Shown here piece after piece: positions 53,730-63,505 of a DNA stretch of 64,000 nt. The notes beneath the pieces were generated by a model, which worked only from the letters and a program-made list of their open reading frames with translations, did no database searches and was not told the DNA's origin. Each line of letters begins with the position of its first letter. The first letter of the stretch is position 1. The stretch lies in NCBI RefSeq assembly GCF_016405855.1, contig NZ_JAEFCA010000003.1:368253-432252 (forward strand), read 5' to 3'. The position numbers and the translations under genes are program-made. This DNA comes from Flavobacterium sp. IB48. Lineage in GTDB: Bacteria; Bacteroidota; Bacteroidia; Flavobacteriales; Flavobacteriaceae.

Positions 53730-56700
53730 TTAAAGAGTAAGATTAAAACCAAGTAAATAAGTTCTTGGTAACGGTAAATTACGTGTAGCAGAGTTTGCAC
53801 TATAAACTTCTGGATCAATATGATTTCCGGCAGCACTCCAATACCAAAGATTATTTACTTGAAAAGTAAACTTTGCCGATGCCATTTTAATTTTGTTTGC
53901 AAAAGCTTTTGGCAAATTATACCCTAATGATATATTTCTAAGTTTTATGTAATCGCCGTCTACAACATTTGCACTTGAATTTCTCCACTGACTGCTTATA
54001 GTTGTTGCGTAGTTTCTCATACTTTCGTCAAAATCTACATACAAACGAGTGTTTCCATTTCTGTTTGTATCTGTATAACGATCTGCAATTCCTGAAAGGT
54101 TCACTAAATCAGAACCCATATCAAGAGTTTCTTTGCGCATTACGTTTCCTCCAGAGAAAACAAACAAGAAATTCAAATCAAATTGTTTGTATGAAAAACG
54201 TTGAGAAATCGATCCCGTATATTTTGGCATCAAAGTTCCCATGTTAACCAAAGCATCTGGGTTTGTAACTGTTTTTACTGAAGTCGAAATTGGGTTTCCA
54301 TTATCATCAAAAGTAATTGACGGATTTCCATTTTCATCCAAAACATAAGGATATCCGTTAACAGTTCCTCCATATTTGTAAGCATATAAACTATTGTATG
54401 CTTCATTTTCTAAAAAGTAATTTGCTGGCGAAGACACATAAACAGAAGCTGTAGATTGAGCTCTTGTAACTTTTTTAACCGTTGTTTCGTTGAAAGCAAA
54501 AATTAAGTTAGAAGAAATACGTAAATCACCTGTATTGTACCACTCAGATCCTACACTTAGTTCTACTCCTTTGTTTAACAATGCTCCAGCATTTATTCTT
54601 CTTGACAAAGCTCCAACTGTCGGATCTAGATCTGTTGTTGCTAACAAATCACTGCTGTATTTACGATACACATCAATACTACCATTTAACTTTGCACGGA
54701 ATAAACTGTAATCAATACCCAAATTGGTACTTTGCGTTTTTTCCCATCTTAACATTGGGTTAGGCTGTGCTGTAATATTGGTATATTGTAAAGATTGATA
54801 TAAGTTATCATTTCTTCTTGTTGCTGTAATATACGGAGTTGTACTTTGATCAATATTTCCGTTAATACCATAAGTAGCTCTTAATTTAAGCATGCTTACC
54901 CATTTTGTCTCTTTCATGAAATCTTCATTACTGACATTCCATCCTAAACCTACAGACCATAATGGACGATTTTTATACTTTGGATCTACTCCAAACAAAT
55001 CGGCTCTATCAACACGGTAGCTTCCTGTAACATTATATTTAGATAAATAAGTATAACTTGCTGTGCTAAAAACTGAAAAATATCGATGTAAAATTTCAGT
55101 CTGTGTTCTTCCTAAAGCCGCTAGCGTACGGTTACTTCCATAAATATAACTCGCAACACCAGTTTGGCTTAACGCTAAATTATTAAGTACCGCAGAACTA
55201 AGTGTTACAGGATCATAACCGTATCTTAATTGCTCAATTGTTCTTGGTACAAAAGTTTCGCGCATTTCAAAACCAGCTAATGCATTAATAGAATGTTTTC
55301 CATCTGCAAAATCCTGATTAAAATCTAATTGATTTCTAAACGAATAATTACTCGCTTGACTGCTTGATTGTTTGTATCGGCCTCCTGATGAAAAACCATC
55401 TACATATGTATAAGCATTTGTTGTTGGATTGTATCCTGTTAAAGAGTTAATTGCATAACGCATTTTGTAAGAGTCAATATCATAATATTGCTCGTTATCA
55501 TTTCGTCGTACTTCGTACTGAAATTGAGTGTTAAAGCTTAATCCTTTATATAATTTTGCTTTTACATTAGCAAAAGTTCTTAAGCTTAATGAATTTTGCT
55601 GTTCAATCCCTTCTTTAAGCGCATCTAAAACATTAAATTCTGTTGATTTGAAACCGCTTAAAGCTCCAATTTTTCTAGCCACATAAGGATTAATTACACT
55701 ACCCGAAGTAAAACCGTCATTAATACCAACAAATGGTGACATTACAAGAGCTCCGTTATCATCTGTAATACGCTCGTATCTTTTTTGAATATCGTAATTA
55801 TTGTAACTAGAATCGGTTACATCATCGTTACTGTACGTTCCGTTTACTCCAAATGTAGCATTCAGCCAGTTATTTAACTGAAAACTGCTTTTTGCATAAA
55901 GATTAAATGCACGGCTATTATTATACTTTATACGATTTTTTGATTCGTCGTAATTAAGTGACACATACGTATTCTGTCTCGTTGTGCTTCCAGAAAAAGC
56001 AATATTGTAACGTTGTCTAAATTCGTTCTGCCAAACATTATTGCGGTAATCTTTATTGTAATCGTTTTTTCTCCATTGCGCAATTGTATTATTATAATCA
56101 GCATTGTTGATTACGCCTTCTTCTAAATCTCTATTTAGCTGATAAAGCGGACTGTAATATTTCATACTGCTACTTCCAATATCGCCATAACTGTTGAACA
56201 TAGTTGCTGTATCAGCATATCTTGCTCTTTCTCTATTATAAACCGCTTGCTCATAATCGATTAAATCGCTTGTAGAAGCATAATTCATATCCCTTAAATT
56301 AGGTTTTTCAGCAATAAAGAAATCAGAATTAATACTTACTTTCAGCCTACCATTTCCTTTTTTGGTAGTTAAAACGATAATACCGTTTGCTGCCCTAGAG
56401 CCATAAATAGACGCTGCCGCCGCATCTTTAAGAACATCTACACTTTCGATATCATAAGGATTAATATCGTCTAAAGTCAACTCCGTTGGAAGACCATCTA
56501 TGACCAAAAGCGGACTATATCCAACTTGGTCAGAAAAAGTTCCCATACCTCTTAATATTGGTTTGTCTGCCGCCGACCCACTTGGATTTTTTTGAAACAT
56601 TAAACCAGCCACACGGCCTTCAAGAGCGCTTGATAAATTGGCATTAATGTTTTCGTTTAAAACTTTTTCATCCACTTTAGCAATTGCACCTGTAAAATTG

Positions 56701-57365
56701 CTTCTTGCAATAGTCTGAAAACCAGTTACCACAACTTCTTTCATGGCAGCAACTTTGTCTTCAACAACAAGAGTAAGTTCTGTACGGTCATTAATGCCAA
56801 AAGATTTTTTTTCAATTGTTAATCCTGTACAATCCAAAACTCCATTTGATGGCACTTTTTCAAAATAAAAGCTACCGTCAAAATCAGTTACGCTAACTCG
56901 ATTAGTTCCCCAAATGGTTACAGATACACCAGGAAAAGGCTCGTTTCTATTATTTACTACCTTCCCTCGTATATCTATCAATCCGTTTCCCCGCTCTTCG
57001 GTTTTTGGAGCCGTTACCACGATAGTTTGGTTGGTAATTGTATATTTTACATTTTGATTTTTAAAGATCTGATTTAAAACCTCATTTACATTCGCACTCT
57101 TAACACTAATGCTAACTGGTTTCGAATCTTTAAGCAATTTTTGAGTATAAAAAACTTCGTAATTAGCTTGTTTAGCCACCTCTTTTAGCACTTTTTCTAA
57201 AGGAGCATCTTTAAAGTTTATGGTAACACTTTGTGCTTGTCCAGTAAAACTGCACAACACCATAAAAACAGTGCATAGCGCCCATAAATGAGCAGAAAAA
57301 TGAACTTTGGGAATCTTTTTTTTAAGTTTTTTGTAAGGTTTTTTTGGTTGTAAATTTAATTTCAT
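53730..57365 (-). CDS. SusC/RagA-family TonB-dependent transporter with STN signalling domain
   Basis: A 1211-residue protein. The start at 57365 (MKLNLQPKKPYKKLKKK) precedes a long positively charged n-region and hydrophobic core (LWALCTVFMVLCSFTGQAQ). An STN domain follows (about 46-120: VTINFKDAPLEKVLKEVAKQ... NQTIVVTA), then a carboxypeptidase-regulatory-like domain (DIRGKVVNNRNEPFPGVSV), a plug (SDQVGYSPLLVIDGLP) and the barrel. The STN domain talks to a FecR anti-sigma factor, encoded just upstream. It imports a ligand, with SusD, powered by TonB. Ligand not determined. Confidence 0.95.
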   Translation of the reverse strand: MKLNLQPKKPYKKLKKKIPKVHFSAHLWALCTVFMVLCSFTGQAQSVTINFKDAPLEKVLKEVAKQANYEVFYTQKLLKDSKPVSISVKSANVNEVLNQIFKNQNVKYTITNQTIVVTAPKTEERGNGLIDIRGKVVNNRNEPFPGVSVTIWGTNRVSVTDFDGSFYFEKVPSNGVLDCTGLTIEKKSFGINDRTELTLVVEDKVAAMKEVVVTGFQTIARSNFTGAIAKVDEKVLNENINANLSSALEGRVAGLMFQKNPSGSAADKPILRGMGTFSDQVGYSPLLVIDGLPTELTLDDINPYDIESVDVLKDAAAASIYGSRAANGIIVLTTKKGNGRLKVSINSDFFIAEKPNLRDMNYASTSDLIDYEQAVYNRERARYADTATMFNSYGDIGSSSMKYYSPLYQLNRDLEEGVINNADYNNTIAQWRKNDYNKDYRNNVWQNEFRQRYNIAFSGSTTRQNTYVSLNYDESKNRIKYNNSRAFNLYAKSSFQLNNWLNATFGVNGTYSNDDVTDSSYNNYDIQKRYERITDDNGALVMSPFVGINDGFTSGSVINPYVARKIGALSGFKSTEFNVLDALKEGIEQQNSLSLRTFANVKAKLYKGLSFNTQFQYEVRRNDNEQYYDIDSYKMRYAINSLTGYNPTTNAYTYVDGFSSGGRYKQSSSQASNYSFRNQLDFNQDFADGKHSINALAGFEMRETFVPRTIEQLRYGYDPVTLSSAVLNNLALSQTGVASYIYGSNRTLAALGRTQTEILHRYFSVFSTASYTYLSKYNVTGSYRVDRADLFGVDPKYKNRPLWSVGLGWNVSNEDFMKETKWVSMLKLRATYGINGNIDQSTTPYITATRRNDNLYQSLQYTNITAQPNPMLRWEKTQSTNLGIDYSLFRAKLNGSIDVYRKYSSDLLATTDLDPTVGALSRRINAGALLNKGVELSVGSEWYNTGDLRISSNLIFAFNETTVKKVTRAQSTASVYVSSPANYFLENEAYNSLYAYKYGGTVNGYPYVLDENGNPSITFDDNGNPISTSVKTVTNPDALVNMGTLMPKYTGSISQRFSYKQFDLNFLFVFSGGNVMRKETLDMGSDLVNLSGIADRYTDTNRNGNTRLYVDFDESMRNYATTISSQWRNSSANVVDGDYIKLRNISLGYNLPKAFANKIKMASAKFTFQVNNLWYWSAAGNHIDPEVYSANSATRNLPLPRTYLLGFNLTL

Positions 57366-57429
57366 ACATTTACATTGGTTATAGTTAAACAATAGGTGGA
57401 CACTTATATTGGCTATAAACTTTTTAAAC

Positions 57430-57458
57430 AACCAGAAGCATCGCAACTGCCTCTGGTT
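57430..57458. promoter_or_regulatory. hairpin between fecR and susC
   Basis: AACCAGA (57430-57436) pairs with TCTGGTT (57452-57458) and is extended by inner GC pairs. It sits in the fecR-susC gap and could reduce or set off susC transcription from that of the regulators. Confidence 0.4.
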
Positions 57459-57498
57459 TTTTAGTTTATAGACTCAATATAATCGGTTAAATAAGATC

Positions 57499-58647
57499 TT
57501 ACGGATACACAATAATCGTCTTTCCTTCAACCTTAAATTTTATATTACTAAGCTCAAGTACTTTTAATACTTCAGACAAATTTTTATTTCTAAAAGTACC
57601 TCCGTTAAATCTCACATCAGAAACATCGCCGCGATATTCTACTTTAATACCGTACCAGCGTTCCAGCTGTTTCATTACCGATTTCAAATCAGCATTATCA
57701 AATTTAAATCGGCCATTTTTCCAAGCGATTGCAGCTTCCGTATCAACTTCTTTAACAGCAATCTTATTAGAACCGTCTGATACATTTGATTGCTGGCCTG
57801 GTTTTAAAATTGCTTTCTGATTTTTAGACGAAACCGCAACACTTCCTTCCAATAAAGTTGTTTTTACAACAGATTCATTATTATAAGCATGAACATTAAA
57901 ATGCGTTCCTAAAACCTCGATTGTTTGATTATCAGATTTTACTAAGAAAGGTTTGTTTTTATTTTTAGCAACTTCAAAATAAGCTTCCCCTTCCAATTCA
58001 ACAATTCTTTGATTTCCGTTAAATTGAGTTGGGTATTTGATAGAAGAAACTGCATTCAAGAATACTTTTGTTCCGTCTGCCAAAACAATATTATATTGTC
58101 CGCCTGTTGGTGTCGAAAGTGTATTGAACGAATTCGCATCTTCTTTTGAAGTATCAGCATTTGGATTTATCATATAAGTAATTACTCCGTTGGCATCCAT
58201 TTTTATGGTTACCTCATCTTGATCTTCTTTAGCAATAATATCTTTTGAAGAAACATCAGATAGAACAATTTGTTTTCCGTTCGAAAGCGTTAAAATTCCT
58301 CTGTTTCCGCCCGGAGCAATTTCTTTTGGTTTTTCGACAACTTGAATATTTTCTTGTTTTACAACCGATTCCGATTTTGTAAAATAGAATAATCCTGCGC
58401 CAAATAACAAAGCAACAGATGCCGCCGCTGCAATACGCGGCCAAAGATTGATCACTTTTTTCTCTTTTGCCAAAGGAAGTCTCGATTTCAGATATTCGTA
58501 ACTATCTTCTAGTTCGTACTCGCTAAGCTGTTTATTGCTATTTGTTGCTTTATGCAAATACCAAGCATCAAGTTTGTCTTTATCTTCATCAGATAAAGTG
58601 CCATTTTGATATCTTTTAAGCAGTTCTAGAAATTCAGTTTCATTCAT
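57499..58647 (-). CDS. FecR-family anti-sigma factor
   Basis: A 382-residue protein: cytoplasmic N-terminus with FLELLKRYQNGTLSDEDKDKLDAWY (DUF4880-like), one membrane helix (IAAAASVALLFGAGLFYF), a periplasmic FecR domain (SFNTLSTPTGGQYNIVLADGTKVFLNA, FEVAKNKNKPFLV, IEVLGTHFNVHAY) and a final DUF4974 domain (FDNADLKSVMKQLERWYGIKVEY). It holds the ECF sigma factor and responds to the STN domain of SusC. It precedes susC. Confidence 0.95.
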   Translation of the reverse strand: MNETEFLELLKRYQNGTLSDEDKDKLDAWYLHKATNSNKQLSEYELEDSYEYLKSRLPLAKEKKVINLWPRIAAAASVALLFGAGLFYFTKSESVVKQENIQVVEKPKEIAPGGNRGILTLSNGKQIVLSDVSSKDIIAKEDQDEVTIKMDANGVITYMINPNADTSKEDANSFNTLSTPTGGQYNIVLADGTKVFLNAVSSIKYPTQFNGNQRIVELEGEAYFEVAKNKNKPFLVKSDNQTIEVLGTHFNVHAYNNESVVKTTLLEGSVAVSSKNQKAILKPGQQSNVSDGSNKIAVKEVDTEAAIAWKNGRFKFDNADLKSVMKQLERWYGIKVEYRGDVSDVRFNGGTFRNKNLSEVLKVLELSNIKFKVEGKTIIVYP

Positions 58648-58833
58648 AATTACAACACGAAATTTTGTCTTGTTTTATTATAAGACAGTTAGAAATGGGT
58701 TTTGTCATAGATGAAAATCAAAAAAATATTAATTTATCATTAATAAATTTCTCGAAACGTTAGTTTCTCTTTATTAATGAGGTTTTTATGAGTATATTTT
58801 ATTTTAAAATTTAACAAAAAGAACAACAAAAAT

Positions 58834-59403
58834 TTACCAGATAAAAATATTCAACGCAGATTTTAGTTTTCCGCGAAGAATTTTTAGCGAATTATAAACT
58901 TGTTGTTTTGCTGTTTTGTCTGTGATATTTAATTGAAGTGCAATTTCGTCATACGAAAGTTCTTCTACTTTTCTTAAAAGAAAAACTTCACGCATTTTTT
59001 CAGGAAGCAAAGCAATTTCATTTTCAATGATAGTTTCCAATTCTTTTTCTCGAAGTTTAGAATCAGCAAAAACATGATCATTTTCAATAAAATTTGAAAA
59101 AGAATCGGCATAACGCGAAACCACTTTTTCGTGTGCGATATGATTTAGAATTCTGTTTTTGGTTGCTTTGTATAAATAAGAAGATAGCGATCCTGTAATT
59201 TCCAACTCTTTACGTTTGTTCCAGATAAACAAGAATACTTCCTGAACAACATCGTTGGCTTCATCATGATTTCCAGTCATTTTGTAAGCATGGTTTACTA
59301 AAAGTCTGGAGTATCTTTCAAAAATTTCTGTATAGGCTAATTGATCATCTTCCTTAAGGAGATTTAATAAGATATGATCAGCATATTTGCTATAAACAGA
59401 CAT
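58834..59403 (-). CDS. ECF sigma factor (sigma-70 family, FecI type)
   Basis: A 189-residue protein: region 2 AYTEIFERYSRLLVNHAYKM, GNHDEANDVVQEVFLFIWNKR and LSSYLYKATKNRILNHIA; region 4 LPEKMREVFLLRKVEELSYDEIALQLNITDKTAKQQVYNSLKIL. It is the first gene of the regulatory pair with FecR, 186 bp upstream. It directs transcription of its downstream SusCD/protease operon, by analogy with FecI-type systems. Its own upstream region carries no clear housekeeping promoter. Confidence 0.95.
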   Translation of the reverse strand: MSVYSKYADHILLNLLKEDDQLAYTEIFERYSRLLVNHAYKMTGNHDEANDVVQEVFLFIWNKRKELEITGSLSSYLYKATKNRILNHIAHEKVVSRYADSFSNFIENDHVFADSKLREKELETIIENEIALLPEKMREVFLLRKVEELSYDEIALQLNITDKTAKQQVYNSLKILRGKLKSALNIFIW

Positions 59404-59856
59404 TAATTAATAAAAAGTGAGGATCAAAAACACAATATTAAACAATTTTAGTGTTAAAAGCCAAAAGATTGTTAAGTTTAGAAAAGCGCAAAGGATTTCG
59501 TAAACATTTTTGAATAAAATTCAATATGATTAATCTTAATAATATTGAACAGCAGTGTTCTAGTTTCAAAAAAAACTAATTTGGTTCGCAAAAGTTTAAT
59601 TTATTGGCGAAAAGAAAAAGCCTGTAAAAATAAATTTACAGGCTTAAAAATAATCTTTTACCAGTTAAGTGAAATTGATTAAAGGCAGTTCTGACACATA
59701 AAAACATAGATTTACTTCTCTAAAAAGAATTACAAAGAGAAAAGCATTTCTCTCACACAGCCTTACTATGTATATTTAAGTAGTAAAATGACTTTTATGC
59801 TTACCAAAAAACTATGCAGCTATCTGTTAGAATAATTTCACACAACAAATTCTTAA
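59404..59856. other. non-coding gap between sigma factor and MFS genes
   Basis: 453 bp, AT-rich. The only clear structure is the hairpin at 59618-59645. No open frame with plausible composition was seen. Confidence 0.5.
59618..59645. terminator. hairpin terminator in the MFS 3' region
   Basis: AAGCCTGTAAA (59618-59628) pairs with 59635-59645, 11 bp. It is flanked by A-rich sequence on both sides, so on the minus strand it is followed by a T-rich run. Confidence 0.7.
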
Positions 59857-61041
59857 CTAAGACTTTTGTGTTTTTTTTCTAGCAATCTTTGCCCAATACA
59901 AAAGATATATAATTCCTAAAACGAGAATCAGAATATCAAATTTCATAATCTGCGGAATACGCATAATTTGATCGCTGTAATAACTTCCGCCTAAAAGCGC
60001 TCCACAACCAATTCCAAGTTCCATCGAAATATACATTGTGGCAACTGCTTTTCCTCTATGATCGGGATTACTCAAATCGATAGTCCAAGCGCTGACTGCT
60101 GGAGACAAAATCCCTGTACCAATTCCGTAAATTGCTGCTCCAACCAATAACATCTGAATATCTCTTCCTTCGCTTATTACAAAAAGTGCAAAAGCCGTTA
60201 TAATTAATCCTGCCAATATCACTTTTGGTCGCCCATGTCGGTCTGAAACTTTTCCTGCTCCAAAACGAACTAAAACTGAGGCTACTGTAAAGGCAGTAAA
60301 GAATATACCTTTATTGGTTGCTCCAACATGCTCGCTCCAATCTGGAATTAAAGTCAAAATAAGTCCAAATGCCGTGTATGAAAGAAAAGTAATAATTCCT
60401 GCAGGAAATACATTTTTGTCTACGATATCTTTTCGTCCAATAATAAACATAGATCGGTTCAGCTTTTCTTTTGTAGCAAGAGTTTCTTTCATATTCATTA
60501 CGATAATAATAGAGAAAAACGCCAAAAATGATGAGCAGTAAAACATCACATTAATTCCGTACAAATTCACAATCAAACTTCCTAATGCAGGTCCGAGCGC
60601 TCCACCAATACTAAAACACAATCCGTGCATTCCTAAAGCTTCACCCCATCTATGTTGCGGAATAATATCTGCCACATAGGCTGATGTCGATGTAGGTTTA
60701 AATCCTGTAGAAAAACCATGAACCAAACGCAACAATAAAAATCCGGAAACAGAACTCAAAATCGGATAAAGAAATCCGCATACCACACAAACCGAAGATC
60801 CGATTGCCATAACAGGAACTCTTCCCCATTTATCGGTAAGTTTACCGCTAAAAGGACGTGAAATTGCAGCCGTTAAAGTAAATAAGGAGATAATAAGTCC
60901 TTTGTATTCTGCTCCTCCCAAACTGCTTAAGTAGTTTGGAAGTTCAGGAATCATCATATTAAAACTTGATGAAAATAATAAAGAACTCAAACAAAGTAAA
61001 ATGAATTGTAGGGTGTAGATTGATTTTTCGTTTTGTGACAT
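59857..61041 (-). CDS. MFS transporter
   Basis: A 394-residue 12-helix transporter. The loop 2-3 motif is GKLTDKWGRVPVM and the loop 8-9 repeat is GKVSDRHGRPKVI. RLVHGFSTGFKPTSTSAYVADI and GLCFSIGGALGPALGSLI are typical of drug/H+ antiporter-like MFS proteins. Substrate unknown; sugar or drug efflux are both possible. It ends 212 bp before the hairpin at 59618-59645. It lies 45 bp after the DUF763 gene on the same strand, so co-expression is possible. Confidence 0.88.
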   Translation of the reverse strand: MSQNEKSIYTLQFILLCLSSLLFSSSFNMMIPELPNYLSSLGGAEYKGLIISLFTLTAAISRPFSGKLTDKWGRVPVMAIGSSVCVVCGFLYPILSSVSGFLLLRLVHGFSTGFKPTSTSAYVADIIPQHRWGEALGMHGLCFSIGGALGPALGSLIVNLYGINVMFYCSSFLAFFSIIIVMNMKETLATKEKLNRSMFIIGRKDIVDKNVFPAGIITFLSYTAFGLILTLIPDWSEHVGATNKGIFFTAFTVASVLVRFGAGKVSDRHGRPKVILAGLIITAFALFVISEGRDIQMLLVGAAIYGIGTGILSPAVSAWTIDLSNPDHRGKAVATMYISMELGIGCGALLGGSYYSDQIMRIPQIMKFDILILVLGIIYLLYWAKIARKKTQKS

Positions 61042-61086
61042 TATTTGTTTTTTGATAACTAAAGGCTGATAAGGAATATCTATTTT

Positions 61087-62307
61087 TTAGAATAATTCCA
61101 ACTGATTGTTTGGGTTTATAGGTTTCTTTTTTGGTGGTTTTGCATCTCCAAAAACGGTTTTTCCTCCGTATTTATGCGATTCTTCTCGTTCTCTCTGAAC
61201 AAGAGCATCAAAATTTGAATTTGGAGTAAAGCTTTCTTCTGCTTTCCGCGAAATTTCAGATAGTTTCTGAATAGCGCTTAATTTGTCACTATTGCCAATT
61301 TTGGCTCGATTAATAGCTCTTTGAAGCGTATCTATGGTTTCATCGTAAATTTTTACAGGAACAGGAAACGGATGTCCGTCTTTTCCACCATGAGCAAAAG
61401 AAAAACGAGCAGGATCTTCAAATCGTGTTGGAGTTCCATAAATAATTTCGCTCACTAATGCTAATGACTGCAAAGCTCTTGGTCCCATTCCTTTTAAAAG
61501 CAGTAATTCTTCAAAATCTTCTGGTTTATTTTCGTGAGTTGTCCAAAGCATTGCGCCCAATCTTTTCATATTCACATCTTCTATTCTCACATCGTGATGC
61601 GCAGGCATAGAAAGATGCTGCATTTCTTTTATGATTTTAACCGGCGATTCTTTTACCAACTCTAAAATTCCTTCTCGAGATTTTGTAGCGGCGTTGGCAG
61701 TAAGGTTCAATATAGAACCTTGATTTTCGCCATAAATAAAAGTATGAGGTTCGTTTATAAAGGATTTCAAATCTTGAGAATGCCAATGGTATCTTCTCGC
61801 AGTTCTAGAATCTGGATTCATTCCTTGCTGAATAACAGCCCATTGCCCTTTATTATCGACAATAAAATTATGCTGATACAATTGGAATCCGTCTTGAATG
61901 GCAGTGTTATCTACTTTGGCGGTAAGTCGGCTGCAACTGGCAAGATTAACTCCATCAAGACCTGTTTTTTCGCCAACAAATAAAAGTTCCTGCGGGGTTG
62001 CCATAGAATACTTTCCTTTGCCTCCGCAGATATAAATTCCGAGCTCTTTTGAGTGCGGATTAACTGATTTTTTTAAAGCTCCAAGCACCGAAGTTGTAAT
62101 TCCAGACGAATGCCAATCCATTCCCATAACAGCGCCAAAACTCTGAAACCAAAACGGATTGCTCAATTTACTGATAACTTCGGCAGTAGAAAATTCCATC
62201 GCAATGGTTTCAACAATTGCAAAACCAAGTTTAGACATTCGCTCAGCAAGCCACATTGGAACATGTCCATAATGTAAGGGAAGATCTGCCGTGCCTGAAC
62301 GCTTCAT
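61087..62307 (-). CDS. DUF763 protein with C-terminal clamp-binding-like motif
   Basis: A 406-residue protein of the DUF763 family (starts MKRSGTADLPLHYGHVPMWL; also AKVDNTAIQDGFQLYQHNFIV and RRYHWHSQDLKSFI). The segment LLLKGMGPRALQSLALVSEIIYG (about 268-290) resembles a helix-hairpin-helix DNA-binding motif. The extreme C-terminus is QLELF (402-406), matching the pentapeptide QL[SD]LF that binds the bacterial sliding clamp. The family is patchy in archaea and bacteria with unknown function; a role in DNA replication or repair is my inference. Confidence 0.85.
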   Translation of the reverse strand: MKRSGTADLPLHYGHVPMWLAERMSKLGFAIVETIAMEFSTAEVISKLSNPFWFQSFGAVMGMDWHSSGITTSVLGALKKSVNPHSKELGIYICGGKGKYSMATPQELLFVGEKTGLDGVNLASCSRLTAKVDNTAIQDGFQLYQHNFIVDNKGQWAVIQQGMNPDSRTARRYHWHSQDLKSFINEPHTFIYGENQGSILNLTANAATKSREGILELVKESPVKIIKEMQHLSMPAHHDVRIEDVNMKRLGAMLWTTHENKPEDFEELLLLKGMGPRALQSLALVSEIIYGTPTRFEDPARFSFAHGGKDGHPFPVPVKIYDETIDTLQRAINRAKIGNSDKLSAIQKLSEISRKAEESFTPNSNFDALVQREREESHKYGGKTVFGDAKPPKKKPINPNNQLELF

Positions 62308-62338
62308 TTGTGAGGAATTTATAATCCTGCAAAAATAA

Positions 62339-62402
62339 TTCTTTTAATTGTGAATTATAAATTGTGAATTGTAAATTACTGCTAAAAATAATTCACAATT
62401 TA
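62339..62402. repeat. AATTGTG/AATTGTA heptamer repeat
   Basis: AATTGTGAATTATAAATTG followed by TGAATTGTAAATT (62346-62377) is built of heptamers. The inverted arm AATTCACAATT lies at 62390-62400 and contributes the stop codon of the AI-2E family gene. Confidence 0.65.
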
Positions 62403-63494
62403 AACAATCTCAATATCTTCTGCTGGTTCTTCAACAGGCTCTATATTGTCGTCTAACCAAGCAACAAAAAGTTTGTAACCTATTGAAAATACAATTGGTC
62501 CTACAAACAACCCAATAAAACCCGACATGATAAAACCACCAATTACACCAAGAAAAATAACAAGCATTGGCACAAGCGCGCCTTTTCCTAATAAGAGCGG
62601 TTTTAAGACATTATCTGATAATCCGCTGATGATGAAAAATACCGTCCAAAAAATGGCATAACCAGAATCTCCTGTTGAGAAAAGATAAATGATAACTCCA
62701 ATATTAATAATAATTGGTCCAATCTGTAAAATAGAAAATATAAGACAAATCAAAGTCAAAATTCCTGCATACGGAATATCAGCACAAAACAATCCAATCG
62801 CCTGAATAATAGTTTGAATAACCGCAACTCCCAAAATTCCTTTCACGACTTGATAAATTGTAGAAACCGAAATTGTCATAATCTCTTCAGCCTCATTTCC
62901 AGCAATTTTTTTAAGGAATTTCATAAAAAAAGCTTTTCCACCTGGCGATACTAATAAAATACCTGCAATAATAATAGATAGAATAAACTGAAGAAAAGCA
63001 GCTCCAGAACTCAAAATGCTAGCCATAATTTTAGAAGTTAATTCTTTTATCTGGTCTTGGTATTTAATAACTCCCTGTTCCAAATCTGTCGACATCGAAA
63101 GTAAAAATTCGTAAAGCGGTTTTCCTATTATTGGCCATTCTTTTATAGAAGCTCCGGGTGGCGTAATTTTTAGCGTTCCTGCATCAAAACTATCTTTCAA
63201 TTCTAAGAAATTTCCCGTTGCCGCTTTTAGGAAATAAATTAAAGGCAATATCATTATAGCGATAATCAAAATAGTAATGACAACTGAAGCCAATGCTTTA
63301 CGGCCTTTCAGAATTTTCTGCAACGAATTAAACAAAGGATAAAATACCACCGACAGAATTACAGCCCAGAGAATTGGCATAAAAAAAGGTAGCAGCAATT
63401 TAAGACAAAATCCTACAAGGAGAAAAATGAAAAATAACTGCAAAATAGTATCAAAGAGTTCTTTTCTCTTATTCGAATTAGTTGTTGTTTTCAT
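62400..63494 (-). CDS. AI-2E family transporter (permease)
   Basis: A 364-residue membrane protein of PF01594: about eight helices, N-terminal hairpin (LFFIFLLVGFCLKLLLPFFMPILWAVILSVVFYPLF), a central soluble loop (about 105-160) and the conserved C-terminal block GKGALVPMLVIFLGVIGGFIMSGFIGLFVGPIVF. Family members export signals, fatty acids or ions; AI-2 export is only one suggestion. An acidic tail (EPVEEPAEDIEIV) closes it, partly encoded up to the repeat. It may be co-transcribed with the upstream channel gene. Confidence 0.88.
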   Translation of the reverse strand: MKTTTNSNKRKELFDTILQLFFIFLLVGFCLKLLLPFFMPILWAVILSVVFYPLFNSLQKILKGRKALASVVITILIIAIMILPLIYFLKAATGNFLELKDSFDAGTLKITPPGASIKEWPIIGKPLYEFLLSMSTDLEQGVIKYQDQIKELTSKIMASILSSGAAFLQFILSIIIAGILLVSPGGKAFFMKFLKKIAGNEAEEIMTISVSTIYQVVKGILGVAVIQTIIQAIGLFCADIPYAGILTLICLIFSILQIGPIIINIGVIIYLFSTGDSGYAIFWTVFFIISGLSDNVLKPLLLGKGALVPMLVIFLGVIGGFIMSGFIGLFVGPIVFSIGYKLFVAWLDDNIEPVEEPAEDIEIV

Positions 63495-63505
63495 GGTTAT
63501 ATTTT

